A stretch of DNA of 34,203 nt from Leptolyngbyaceae cyanobacterium C42_A2020_001 (GTDB lineage Bacteria > Cyanobacteriota > Cyanobacteriia > Leptolyngbyales > Leptolyngbyaceae). The translations under genes were made by a program, and so were the position numbers. Positions 26,610-34,154 of the stretch are shown here, one piece after another (position 1 is the first letter of the stretch; the number at the start of each line of letters is the position of its first letter). Where the stretch lies: NCBI GenBank assembly GCA_015272515.1, contig JACYLN010000091.1, positions 1-34,203 on the forward strand. The letters are read 5' to 3'. Under the pieces are notes generated by a model. The model ran no database searches. It worked only from the letters and a program-made list of their open reading frames with translations, and was not told the DNA's origin.

Positions 26610-26900
26610 ATGAAAACAGCTAATCTCTCAAAAGTTTTGGGTTTAAGTGTTTTGTCTCTCAGTCTTGCAGTATTGCCCGTGATCAATTCTGCTTCCGCAC
26701 AAGATACCCCAGCAGCACCCAGCGGAACAACTACAACTACCCCAACCACTGATGTTGACAATGATAACGATTCTAACTGGGGCTGGTTAGGCTTGTTGGG
26801 CTTGGCTGGCTTGGCTGGTTTGGCTGGTCGCAAGCGCCATGATGAACCTGTTCGCTACCAAGACCCTACTGTCGCGCCCTCTCGTTCCGACTATCGCTAG
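26610..26900 (+). CDS. WGxxGxxG-type C-terminal sorting-signal protein
   Basis: A 96-residue secreted protein. A signal peptide (1-30, ending SASA) is followed by a Thr/Pro/Asp/Asn-rich linker (32-56) and the tract WGWLGLLGLAGLAGLAGRKR (57-76), matching the WGxxGxxG sorting-domain pattern: a Trp-Gly start, a hydrophobic Gly/Ala/Leu helix and a basic stop. A polar tail of about 20 residues follows. Such tracts are thought to be processed by dedicated membrane proteases; no candidate protease is nearby. The ATG at 26610 is chosen because AAAGGA lies eight bases upstream and the signal peptide begins there. Confidence 0.8.
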   Translation: MKTANLSKVLGLSVLSLSLAVLPVINSASAQDTPAAPSGTTTTTPTTDVDNDNDSNWGWLGLLGLAGLAGLAGRKRHDEPVRYQDPTVAPSRSDYR

Positions 26901-26938
26901 TTTGCCAACTAGATAGGCCGACTTGATTTATAGCTTTG

Positions 26939-26996
26939 GTCAGAACGCTTAGGACAGGAAAAAGTGGCAAAGCCAATGCTGGGTAGGCGTTCTGAC
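26939..26996. repeat. 58-base hairpin downstream of the WGxxGxxG gene
   Basis: GTCAGAACGC (26939-26948) is the exact complement of 26987-26996, and three more pairs (one G-U) extend the stem to 13. The loop of about 32 bases includes GGCAAAGCC. It starts 38 bases after the stop codon, but no T tract follows, so it is not a standard terminator. It may be an RNA 3' end structure or a small dispersed repeat. Confidence 0.5.
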
Positions 26997-27055
26997 TCGC
27001 CACAGCCACGTTACAGATGGCTATGGCTATATTTGTAGGATGGATAAGTAAAGTA

Positions 27056-27078
27056 AAACCCATACAGGCATTGGGTTT
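27056..27078. repeat. Small hairpin
   Basis: AAACCCA and TGGGTTT form a perfect 7-bp stem around nine bases. On the minus strand it is followed by TACTTTACTT, and on the plus strand by CATTCTTTAAG, neither a real T tract. Its role is unclear. Confidence 0.4.
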
Positions 27079-27138
27079 CATTCTTTAAGCCAACCTATTT
27101 GATCTGGTTGAGTCGTTTGTACATACCACGTTTAGGTC

Positions 27139-27172
27139 AGTTCCCGACGAAAATGTTGGGACTCATCTTTTT
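27139..27172 (+). terminator. Terminator-like hairpin with T run, upstream of the SPL-like gene
   Basis: CCCGAC (27143-27148) pairs with GTTGGG (27155-27160) around GAAAAT, extended by AGT/ACT with one bulged base, and followed on the plus strand by CATCTTTTTG. It could end a transcript from the WGxxGxxG gene 240 bases upstream, or a small RNA made within the 393-base spacer 26901-27293. Confidence 0.5.
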
Positions 27173-27293
27173 GCTGATTTGAGTGAAGTGAGGAAGTCTC
27201 TACAATTTCAGGTGGAAGTCCGTCTTAGCAGAGGTTTAAAGATTCGGCGTAGTCTTTAAGATCAGAGATAGCACTCATCAATGGAGTCTTATT

Positions 27294-28385
27294 TTGACTG
27301 CGATCGCGACTGAAACTCCTATTTCTACAACCGAGTTTTCTGCAACTTCTTCTCGGTTGTGGATGCCTGAACAAGTTTTGTTTACTCCCGCTGCCCTGGA
27401 TGAAGAATGGGGTCAGCAGATTCTCTCACGAGTTCAATCTCTGAACTTGCCCGTTGAAAAACTACCTCGCAATCGTTTGACAGGCTTGCGGGGTGAGACG
27501 GAACGCGAGACTTATGACATTTCTAAGCGAACACTTGCCGTTGTCACCGCTCCACCCAGCCAATTCAAGCTCAGTCCCATTCCACCCTCGGCAGATTGGC
27601 AGTTTCATCTGGCAGAAGGTTGTCCTGCCCATTGCCAATATTGCTATTTAGCAGGTAGTTTACAAGGCCCACCTGTGATCCGGGTTTATGCAAACTTACC
27701 CCAGATTTTAGCGAATTTAGGTGCTTATGAGGTGCCTGAACGGGCAACCTCATTTGAGGTGAGTTGTTATACTGACCCGTTGGGGATTGAGCATCTGACG
27801 GGCGGACTGGCGGAGTGCATCCGCTATTTTGGTACTCGCGAAAATGGGTACTTACGGTGGGTATCTAAATTTGATGCGGTGGAGACATTGTTAGATTTGC
27901 CTCATAATGGTCGTACCCGTTGCCGCATCAGCGTGAATGCTGCTCCTATTTCAAACCGATTTGAGGGGGGTACCGCTTCCGTTACAGCCCGATTGCAAGC
28001 ATTACGACGACTGGCACTGCCGAAAACCCGTGGTGGCGGCGGTTATCCGATTGGTTTAGTGATTGCACCGATTATGCCGATGGATGATTGGCAAGTGCAT
28101 TATGGTCAATTGCTGGATGCGATCGCAACGGCTTTAGACTTTGATTGCGACTTGACGGTTGAGTTAATTTCTCATCGCTTTACGCCTGGTTCTAAGGACG
28201 TGTTAACGACTTGGTATCCTCATAGCAAGCTGGATATGGATGAGGATAAGCGCAGTGTCAAGCGGAACAAGTTTGGTGGTGTGAAGTATGTGTATGATGC
28301 CGTCACTATGAAGACTCTACGCCAATTTTTTGAGCGTGAGATCGGTCAGCGCTTGCCGAATGCCCAAATTCTTTATTGGACGTAG
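27294..28385 (+). CDS. Spore photoproduct lyase (SPL) family radical SAM protein
   Basis: A 363-residue radical SAM enzyme. The cluster motif is CPAHCQYCYL, with Cys110, Cys114 and Cys117 in the CX3CX2C spacing of SPL. Cys158 in FEVSCYTDPLGIEHL aligns by position and context with the hydrogen-donating Cys141 of the Bacillus enzyme, and Tyr116 and Tyr118 with its Tyr97 and Tyr99. The C-terminal LDMDEDKRSVKRNKFG, then KYVYD and QILYWT also follow SPL. The spore enzyme reverses the thymine dimer specific to spore DNA; cyanobacteria make no such spores, so the substrate here is open. The start is TTG, supported by GGAG seven bases before it; an ATG at 27363 is the alternative. Confidence 0.87.
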   Translation: MTAIATETPISTTEFSATSSRLWMPEQVLFTPAALDEEWGQQILSRVQSLNLPVEKLPRNRLTGLRGETERETYDISKRTLAVVTAPPSQFKLSPIPPSADWQFHLAEGCPAHCQYCYLAGSLQGPPVIRVYANLPQILANLGAYEVPERATSFEVSCYTDPLGIEHLTGGLAECIRYFGTRENGYLRWVSKFDAVETLLDLPHNGRTRCRISVNAAPISNRFEGGTASVTARLQALRRLALPKTRGGGGYPIGLVIAPIMPMDDWQVHYGQLLDAIATALDFDCDLTVELISHRFTPGSKDVLTTWYPHSKLDMDEDKRSVKRNKFGGVKYVYDAVTMKTLRQFFEREIGQRLPNAQILYWT

Positions 28386-28408
28386 GGCTTTGTATGCAAA
28401 GCCCATAC
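28382..28408. repeat. Palindrome overlapping the SPL-like stop codon
   Basis: GTAGGGCTTTG and CAAAGCCCATAC pair around TATG with one bulged A. The TAG stop of the radical SAM gene is within the left arm. No T tract follows. It belongs to the same style of GTAGGG hairpin as 25382-25405. Confidence 0.5.
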
Positions 28409-28434
28409 GGTTCCCTCAGAAACGTGAATTGGTA

Positions 28435-29166
28435 TCAGGCTGGTTTCGCAAATGTCCAATCTAAGATTTTAATTGGTGCAGACTGAAGTGCTTTTACCAG
28501 TTCATTGTTGTTTGCATACTTTAGTTCTGTTAAGCAAGTGGCTTCAACGTTGACGGTAAATTCAGAGTCTTCAAACGGCCACGGTTCTACAGTTAGCCGT
28601 TCATCGCTCAGTTGGCGAACGTCATAACGCTGCCCATCGATCCCGCTGGTAATTTCCAGCGCTCTGCCAGCATCGGGAATTTGTTTTTGTGCCAGGATGA
28701 GAGAAAGGCGATCGCACCAACGCATAAACTGATAAGCACGCTCCGCCTCATCTTTGGTAATTCCTAATTCTTGCCGCCACTGTTCCTGATGCTGAATTTG
28801 TTCATTCAAAAATGCATCCCACTCGGCAGTAGTGCCCCAGCGATCTTGATTGAGGAAGCAAATATGTTTGGAAATTAGCATCGTAACCCAGCGTCCTCGG
28901 TAGCGGGCATCGGTTAAGTGTTTTCTCAATGGTTCAATGTCATCGCTGCGGTTGAGGGTGAAATCGAGCGGTGCACCTGCGGGCGTGAGTTCGTTGCCTT
29001 CCCACTCTTTTTCCAGATCATCATGGTGAGAAATTGCCGCGATCGTTTCATACAAACGCTCTGGAGAGTCGGATTTACGCCAATGTCCGGCAATTTGAGC
29101 GGCTAATAAAGCATGGGCACGGTGATAAATAACTTCCCAACCGTTTTCAGCTAGATTCACAATCAT
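28435..29166 (-). CDS. DUF3891 family protein
   Basis: A 243-residue soluble protein. The N-terminal MIVNLAENGWEVIYHRAHALLAAQIAGHW and AAISHHDDLEKEWE, with a conserved-looking HHDD, mark DUF3891. The His/Asp pattern in mainly helical surroundings resembles a metal-binding HD-like site, but that is my inference; function is unknown. The ATG at 29166 is preferred over a TTG at 29178. The GAF protein ends 27 bases upstream in the same direction, so the two probably share a transcript. Confidence 0.8.
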   Translation of the reverse strand: MIVNLAENGWEVIYHRAHALLAAQIAGHWRKSDSPERLYETIAAISHHDDLEKEWEGNELTPAGAPLDFTLNRSDDIEPLRKHLTDARYRGRWVTMLISKHICFLNQDRWGTTAEWDAFLNEQIQHQEQWRQELGITKDEAERAYQFMRWCDRLSLILAQKQIPDAGRALEITSGIDGQRYDVRQLSDERLTVEPWPFEDSEFTVNVEATCLTELKYANNNELVKALQSAPIKILDWTFAKPA

Positions 29167-29193
29167 ATTGGTTTCCAAATCAGAAAATTAAGT

Positions 29194-29727
29194 TCAACAA
29201 TTTGCAGCTTCAACATAAGCGATCGCAAAGGGAGTCAGGAACTTTTCGACCTCGGAGATCGTAGCTCGATCTACTTCTGTCCAAGTTCTGGAACGCCCAA
29301 ACACACAGGGTTGGAGAACGCCCCACAATTGACCATTCCGACGCAGGTGAGCATGAATTAAGGCACGATGTCCAAAATTCTCATGTTCAAATTTCCGGTT
29401 TAGCACATCCGAGCTAGCCGTTTCTATATCCTCGACAAAAATGGAAGGTTCTGCCCGAAGCGCCGCCGCAAACATGGGATCTTCGTCCGCCAAAGAATCA
29501 GGTTCTGGCTTCCAGTCAGGATCAAAGATCGTTGGAATATGATCATTGCGCCGCCAACAATAGGGCACTCTTCCCATTTTTGTTTGAGGGTTGCGGAGAT
29601 ACAAAAAGCAGCGATCGCACTGCAAAGTTTCACCCAACACAGGCAGCAGTTCCATAAATATTGTTTCAGGATCGTGCTCGTGTTTGAGAAGGGTTTGTAG
29701 TTGAGAAAAGGCTGTTTGCATGATCAT
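29194..29727 (-). CDS. GAF domain protein
   Basis: A 177-residue stand-alone GAF domain, a small-molecule or chromophore sensing fold. Landmarks are HEHDPETIFMELLPVLGETL, QCDRCFLYLRNPQT, FGHRALIHAHLRRNGQLWGVL and the closing TEVDRATISEVEKFLTPFAIAY. There is no output domain, so it must signal through a partner, or bind a ligand only. A chromophore is possible, since Cys residues occur in the domain, but there is no clear bilin-binding CH motif. AGGA lies nine bases before the ATG. It precedes DUF3891 in a likely two-gene unit. Confidence 0.8.
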   Translation of the reverse strand: MIMQTAFSQLQTLLKHEHDPETIFMELLPVLGETLQCDRCFLYLRNPQTKMGRVPYCWRRNDHIPTIFDPDWKPEPDSLADEDPMFAAALRAEPSIFVEDIETASSDVLNRKFEHENFGHRALIHAHLRRNGQLWGVLQPCVFGRSRTWTEVDRATISEVEKFLTPFAIAYVEAANC

Positions 29728-29739
29728 TGGTTTTCCTGG

Positions 29740-29774
29740 GAAACCCCTCCTCCAGGAGTGGAAGAAGGGGTTTC
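29740..29774. repeat. Hairpin between the repeat-protein gene and the GAF gene
   Basis: GAAACCCC (29740-29747) pairs exactly with GGGGTTTC (29767-29774), and the stem continues inward with minor mismatches and G-U pairs. It lies 31 bases after the large gene's stop and 12 bases before the GAF start. With no T tract it may be a weak terminator or a leader hairpin next to the GAF ribosome site. Confidence 0.5.
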
Positions 29775-29805
29775 GTCGTTAAATTGACATTTGCGAACGG
29801 TTCGC

Positions 29806-32800
29806 TTACCTCGCTGCCAGCGCTCCAGCACCAGCCGCAGCACCAGCCGAGATCAAAGCAGTAAGGAACAACCACCAAGCAGCCGTAGCAGCCGCTTTGC
29901 GAGTTTCTTCCATTTGACGCTGAGCTTGCAATTTGACTTCTTCTACTCGGCGTTGAGCTTCCATTTGAATCCGTTCTGCCCGCTGCAACACGCTGTTTCG
30001 TGCTGCCTCAATTTGATCAATGATGCGATTGGCATCTTCCTCAGAAATATCTCTGCGAGAGCTGAGAATGGCAACCAGTGTACCCCGATCAAATTGGCTC
30101 AATCGACCCCGCAGCGCATCAAATCCGGCTTGAGGATCATCGAACAAGGTGCGAACGTCACGCTTGATGCTGTCGTAGTTCAGTTCTGGACGATCCAAAC
30201 TATTCAGATAATCGCGAATTTGAGCAAACAAGCGATCAACCAGTCCTTGCAGTTGAGCTTGAATCTGTTTCAACTGGCTCAGAATTTGATCTCGTACCGA
30301 CTCAATTTGTGACACGACCTGATCCGCTTCTTCCGGAGTCATGTCTTTCCGTTGAGACAGTAAGGCAATCAACGTAGATCGATCAAAGCGAGATAGGCGA
30401 TCGCCCAGGCTTTGCACACCTTGTTTAGGTGATTGAATCAAGAGGCTGAGATCTCGCTTAATCCCTTCAGGATTGAGTTCATCCTTGTCGGTGTTCCGCA
30501 GGTAATCTTCAACGCTGGCTTCAAAGTCCATCACAGATTGTTGGGTTCGCAATGCCAGGCGACGGGGTGAACGGATAATGCGACGAATTGCTTCCTGCAC
30601 CTGATCGATAGAACGATTCACTTGTTCCTCGGTTACACCTTCTCGCTGGCTCAACAACTTCACCAACGTTTCGCGATCTACCCTAGAGAGCCGTCGTCGC
30701 AGGGCGATCGCGCCCTCTTTGGGATCATTCAGCAGAGTCAACAAGTCTTGCTGCAACCCTTCAGGATTGAGTTCTTCCAGGTTAGTAGACCGCAGATAAT
30801 CTGCAATCTTGGTTGTGGTCTGGTCATACTGTTCTTTCACGGCATCCGTGACGATGCGAGGTGAATGCACAAATGTATACCAGTTGGACTCAACCTGGCT
30901 CACAATTTGATTTGCTTCCGCCTCACTAATGTCTCCCCGCTGGCGTAACAGTTGCACTGCCGTATCCCGATCAAAATGAGAGGCACGATTGCGGAGTGCC
31001 TGGAGTCCCAGTTGGGGATCGTTGAGCAGGAGTTGAAAATCGCGCTTAATGCCGTCTGGATTGAGTTCTGCTTTGCCCGTATCCCGTAGATAAGACTCTA
31101 GTTTTTGTTGAAATTCAATCGCTTTTTGCTTGGCTTGCTCATCCAGTGAACGAGCATCAAACAATACGCGATCGCGAGTTGTTTCCAACGCATTCAGAAT
31201 ACTTTCGGTTTCCTCCGGAGTGATGTCCGTTCTTCTCGCTAAAATACCTTGTAAGGTGTGGCGATCATAGGATGAAAGCCGAGTATTCAGCGTATCAAAT
31301 TCGGCTTCTTCATCCTCTAATAACGCTTTGAATGCGGGCAACGTATCATTTGAAAAAAGCTGTTCTTTAGGAGTCAGCGTCAGGTAAATATCCACCCGCT
31401 GCTTCAGGTCAGCCGTAATCTCCACATCTTTTGCTGTCAAAGCACCCTGTAATACATCGCGACGAATTGCCTCTAGCTGATCGGCCACCTGCTGAATTTT
31501 CGCCTCAGTCAGCACTCCCCGAGATGAGAGCAAATCGACAAACAACCCACGGTTCAATTGAGAAAGTTGTTGTGCGATCGAGCCTGGATCGGCACTCGGA
31601 TCATACAGCACTTCGCGAAACTCGCGTTCGATAGTTGTGGGGTTCATCTGCCAGGAAGGTTTGTTGAGCAGGTAGTTCTCAACATCGTTCCGAATCGGGC
31701 TATAAGCAGGTGCGGTTGAATCGCCCTTAAGCTGCCCTACAACCTTGTTCGTTTGGTCAGCCACTTTATCCGGTGCTGATTTGAGTCGATCTAGAATCTT
31801 TTCAATATCCAGATCAGAAATATCCGTTCGTCCAGCAATCAATCCTACTAAAGTGTTAAACCCAGTTTGCAGCGTTTGCTGAATACCTCCAGGGGCTTTT
31901 TCACTGGCGGCACTGCTCTGCTGCGATCGCTCTGCCAACAGGCGATCAATTTTTGCATTCAGCTCTTGAAGCTGAAGCTGTCCTGGTTGGGTAGATTGCA
32001 GGTAACTGGTCAACTCAGCCAGAGAATCACGCCGAGTTCGCTGCCCTAGAGTCTGTTGCCAAATACCCTCCAACATGGCGGCAATTCGGTTCACTTCCTC
32101 TTTAGAAAAATCAGTTCGCTTACTGACTAGATCCACAAAGGTTTGGCGATCAATATGGCTTAAGCGATCGCTCTCCGCCAAAGCAGCAACCTCTGGATCA
32201 TTCAACAACGCCTCAAAATCTCCCCGAATGCGGCTTAAATCCAATTTTGGCAACTGAATTTTTTGTACGTACTCTTCAACTGACTCACGAATACTTTGTG
32301 GGTCAATCGCCGAGCCTAACTCGGTACGCACGGCTGACGCAACCGCCTCTGCGGTCGAAACAATTTGTTGCTTTGCAGCTCTACCTCCAATAGCAGCAGT
32401 CGCAGCCCCCAAAATGCTTTGAAAGCCAGTAGTAGCTGCATTCATGACAGAGCCGATTAAAGAACCGACCGTGCTGGAACTAACCCATACCAGCAGCGAG
32501 AAATAGGCAGCCCAAACGACTAAACCAATAATTGCACCCAAACCCTCATCGGTTAACAAGCTTAATTTTACTGCTAAATAGCAAGCAAAAAATAAAGCAA
32601 GCGTTACGCTAAGGAGTGTCCAAAGACCTAAACCAAAACCAATTTTACGAATGGTTGATCCAACACTTTCCGATTCGGAGTCTGAAGAGTCTGAATCGGA
32701 AGATCGCCCTAGATAAGAGATGCCAGCAGCAACAGAAAAGTTGGTCAACAGAAGTTGCATCGCGAATGCCAACAGAATTCCTGAAACCAGTGCAATAAAA

Positions 32801-32925
32801 AATTGAGGTCCAGTAAAAAATACTGAGGCAGCTTCCGGGGTATTTGTTTCCGTCGTAACGGGAACCTGTCCTACCCAAAATTGAATAGTCAATAATTGCA
32901 TCGGTAGTAGCGCAGTTTGAATCAT
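29806..32925 (-). CDS. Large membrane protein with eight ~98-residue repeats
   Basis: A 1039-residue protein I cannot assign to a characterised family. Order: three transmembrane segments (about 40-66, 96-121, 128-158), with an acidic Ser/Asp/Glu loop after the first (SSDSDSSDSESES, about 75-87); a repeat array; a charged coiled-coil (about 980-1010); and a C-terminal transmembrane segment (about 1017-1037). Repeat cores begin near 216, 415, 511, 609, 707, 805 and 903, so the period is 96-98 residues, and a degenerate copy fits between the first two. Each core reads roughly YLRxTxxxELNPEGIKRDL, then LLNDP, LSxFDRxTLVxLLSQRxDIS, and EEANxIVxQIE. All are predicted helical and probably cytoplasmic. 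The ATG at 32925 is chosen for GGGAG seven bases upstream; a GTG at 32985 is less likely. Similar cyanobacterial proteins are, as I recall, annotated as hypothetical or as transporters without basis. Confidence 0.85.
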   Translation of the reverse strand: MIQTALLPMQLLTIQFWVGQVPVTTETNTPEAASVFFTGPQFFIALVSGILLAFAMQLLLTNFSVAAGISYLGRSSDSDSSDSESESVGSTIRKIGFGLGLWTLLSVTLALFFACYLAVKLSLLTDEGLGAIIGLVVWAAYFSLLVWVSSSTVGSLIGSVMNAATTGFQSILGAATAAIGGRAAKQQIVSTAEAVASAVRTELGSAIDPQSIRESVEEYVQKIQLPKLDLSRIRGDFEALLNDPEVAALAESDRLSHIDRQTFVDLVSKRTDFSKEEVNRIAAMLEGIWQQTLGQRTRRDSLAELTSYLQSTQPGQLQLQELNAKIDRLLAERSQQSSAASEKAPGGIQQTLQTGFNTLVGLIAGRTDISDLDIEKILDRLKSAPDKVADQTNKVVGQLKGDSTAPAYSPIRNDVENYLLNKPSWQMNPTTIEREFREVLYDPSADPGSIAQQLSQLNRGLFVDLLSSRGVLTEAKIQQVADQLEAIRRDVLQGALTAKDVEITADLKQRVDIYLTLTPKEQLFSNDTLPAFKALLEDEEAEFDTLNTRLSSYDRHTLQGILARRTDITPEETESILNALETTRDRVLFDARSLDEQAKQKAIEFQQKLESYLRDTGKAELNPDGIKRDFQLLLNDPQLGLQALRNRASHFDRDTAVQLLRQRGDISEAEANQIVSQVESNWYTFVHSPRIVTDAVKEQYDQTTTKIADYLRSTNLEELNPEGLQQDLLTLLNDPKEGAIALRRRLSRVDRETLVKLLSQREGVTEEQVNRSIDQVQEAIRRIIRSPRRLALRTQQSVMDFEASVEDYLRNTDKDELNPEGIKRDLSLLIQSPKQGVQSLGDRLSRFDRSTLIALLSQRKDMTPEEADQVVSQIESVRDQILSQLKQIQAQLQGLVDRLFAQIRDYLNSLDRPELNYDSIKRDVRTLFDDPQAGFDALRGRLSQFDRGTLVAILSSRRDISEEDANRIIDQIEAARNSVLQRAERIQMEAQRRVEEVKLQAQRQMEETRKAAATAAWWLFLTALISAGAAAGAGALAAR

Positions 32926-33083
32926 ATAGTCTCCCATGAAGTGCAAATATGCTTTGTGAGCTGCCACTTGCACGAAATAACACACGGTTGTTGAAGGACA
33001 AGTACCTCCATAGATTAAGAATCCTTCTGAAAAGGGAAAGCTACATCTCTCCTGAGTTGGAATCTTGGGGGGATTCCATGAAA

Positions 33084-33153
33084 ATTCTGCTGTTGAATTA
33101 GAGGGCAGAGGCGTAAAGAAATTCGCCCTATCTCCTCATTTCAACAGCAGAAT
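33084..33153. repeat. 70-base hairpin with a perfect 14-bp stem
   Basis: ATTCTGCTGTTGAA (33084-33097) is the exact complement of 33140-33153. Inside, AGGGC (33102-33106) pairs with GCCCT (33125-33129). On the minus strand it starts 34 bases after the stop of the secreted-protein gene and is followed by TTTTC, so it may end that transcript; the long stem also suits a small RNA or a miniature repeat. The rest of the 262-base spacer 32926-33187 shows only the ribosome site of the repeat-protein gene. Confidence 0.6.
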
Positions 33154-33187
33154 CATCTGACAGACTAAAGTTTATGGAGCTAAACGA

Positions 33188-33934
33188 TTACCAGAGTCCA
33201 GGAACGGAACCGCTTCCACCCGTGCCGCCACCCGTCGAGTCACCTGTTCCATCCACACCTGTGCCGCTATTGGGTGTAGTAGTGGAGTTGGGCGTAGTGG
33301 AGTTTGGAGTGGTTGAACCAGGTTGAGTGTAGCGCTCGATTCGGTTATCTGGTTGGGCGTTGGTATTGGGAGAGGTAGAGTTGTTGATTTGGCTGTCTGC
33401 ACCTGTGCCACCTGCACCGCCGCCAACACCCGTCGAGTTGTCGTTCACCTGACTCCGGGGAGAAGTATAGGTACCACGTCCAGGTGTGTTTTGGCTGGGA
33501 GAGGTCAGCCGATCCGTACCACGGCTACCGGGAGTAGTGTAGCTAGAAGGATTTTCACCTGAACGGTTCGTGGTGTTAGGTTTGGAACCATCAGGTTGCG
33601 TGTATTTTTCAACGCGGTTTTCGGGCTGTTGCTGGCTACGAACGCCTGGTGTAGTGGAACCATCTCGATCATAGCGATCGCTGCGTTGAGCAGGAGCGCT
33701 ATTCGCAGGAGCACTACTGTCGTTCTGGTTTGTCATTGGGCGGGAAGGATCATCAACGCGGGTACCAGCAGGAGCGTTAGCACCTTCATCAACCTTAACA
33801 TCGCCCGATGCACCAGGGCTTTGAGTTTGAGAGAAAGCTGCTTGAGGGATTACGGCTGCAACTCCCAGGAAAGCGCTAGCGGCGATCGCACCAACCAGGC
33901 TATTCATTGCTTTTTGATTGAGCTTAAAGTTCAT
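33188..33934 (-). CDS. Secreted Ser/Thr/Pro/Gly/Asn-rich low-complexity protein
   Basis: A 248-residue protein with a clear signal peptide (about 1-35, MNFKLNQKAMNSLVGAIAAS, ending near AAFS) and an otherwise disordered, polar sequence. There is an internal duplication: PENRVEKYTQPDGSKPNTT and PDNRIERYTQPGSTTPNSTT. The last part is repetitive (TPNSTTPNSTTTPNSG) and ends in a Gly-rich tract. No domain, lipobox or anchor is visible. AGGAGG lies just before the ATG, one of the best ribosome sites in the window, which suggests strong translation. It is upstream of the repeat-protein gene in the same direction, with the 33084-33153 hairpin between them. Confidence 0.78.
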   Translation of the reverse strand: MNFKLNQKAMNSLVGAIAASAFLGVAAVIPQAAFSQTQSPGASGDVKVDEGANAPAGTRVDDPSRPMTNQNDSSAPANSAPAQRSDRYDRDGSTTPGVRSQQQPENRVEKYTQPDGSKPNTTNRSGENPSSYTTPGSRGTDRLTSPSQNTPGRGTYTSPRSQVNDNSTGVGGGAGGTGADSQINNSTSPNTNAQPDNRIERYTQPGSTTPNSTTPNSTTTPNSGTGVDGTGDSTGGGTGGSGSVPGLW

Positions 33935-34154
33935 TCCATTCCTCCTAATTTTTGAGATTCCTCTTTTGATGAATTTCTGTGAGATCTCTCGCTGCGGTTA
34001 TCAGTATTTTTCATTTACGATGCTTCTGGATAAAACTACCAGTTCTCGAAGGAGATCGCTTATCGCAATGACTATCAACAACTTAATGCTTATTCAGTCT
34101 TAAATGGTCTATCAGGAGGGGTGTTATTTTTTCCATCATAAGGATGGTTATTTA
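33935..34154. other. AT-rich spacer upstream of the secreted-protein gene
   Basis: About 220 bases, presumably with the promoter of the secreted-protein gene on the minus strand. I see no gene. AAGGAG at 34050-34055 stands 12 bases before an ATG that opens an 11-codon frame (34068-34103), too short to call. Confidence 0.4.

Noticed and set aside
34068-34103. AAGGAG followed by an 11-codon frame
   Set aside because: A plausible leader peptide by form, but there is no downstream plus-strand gene in view and a chance match is likely.
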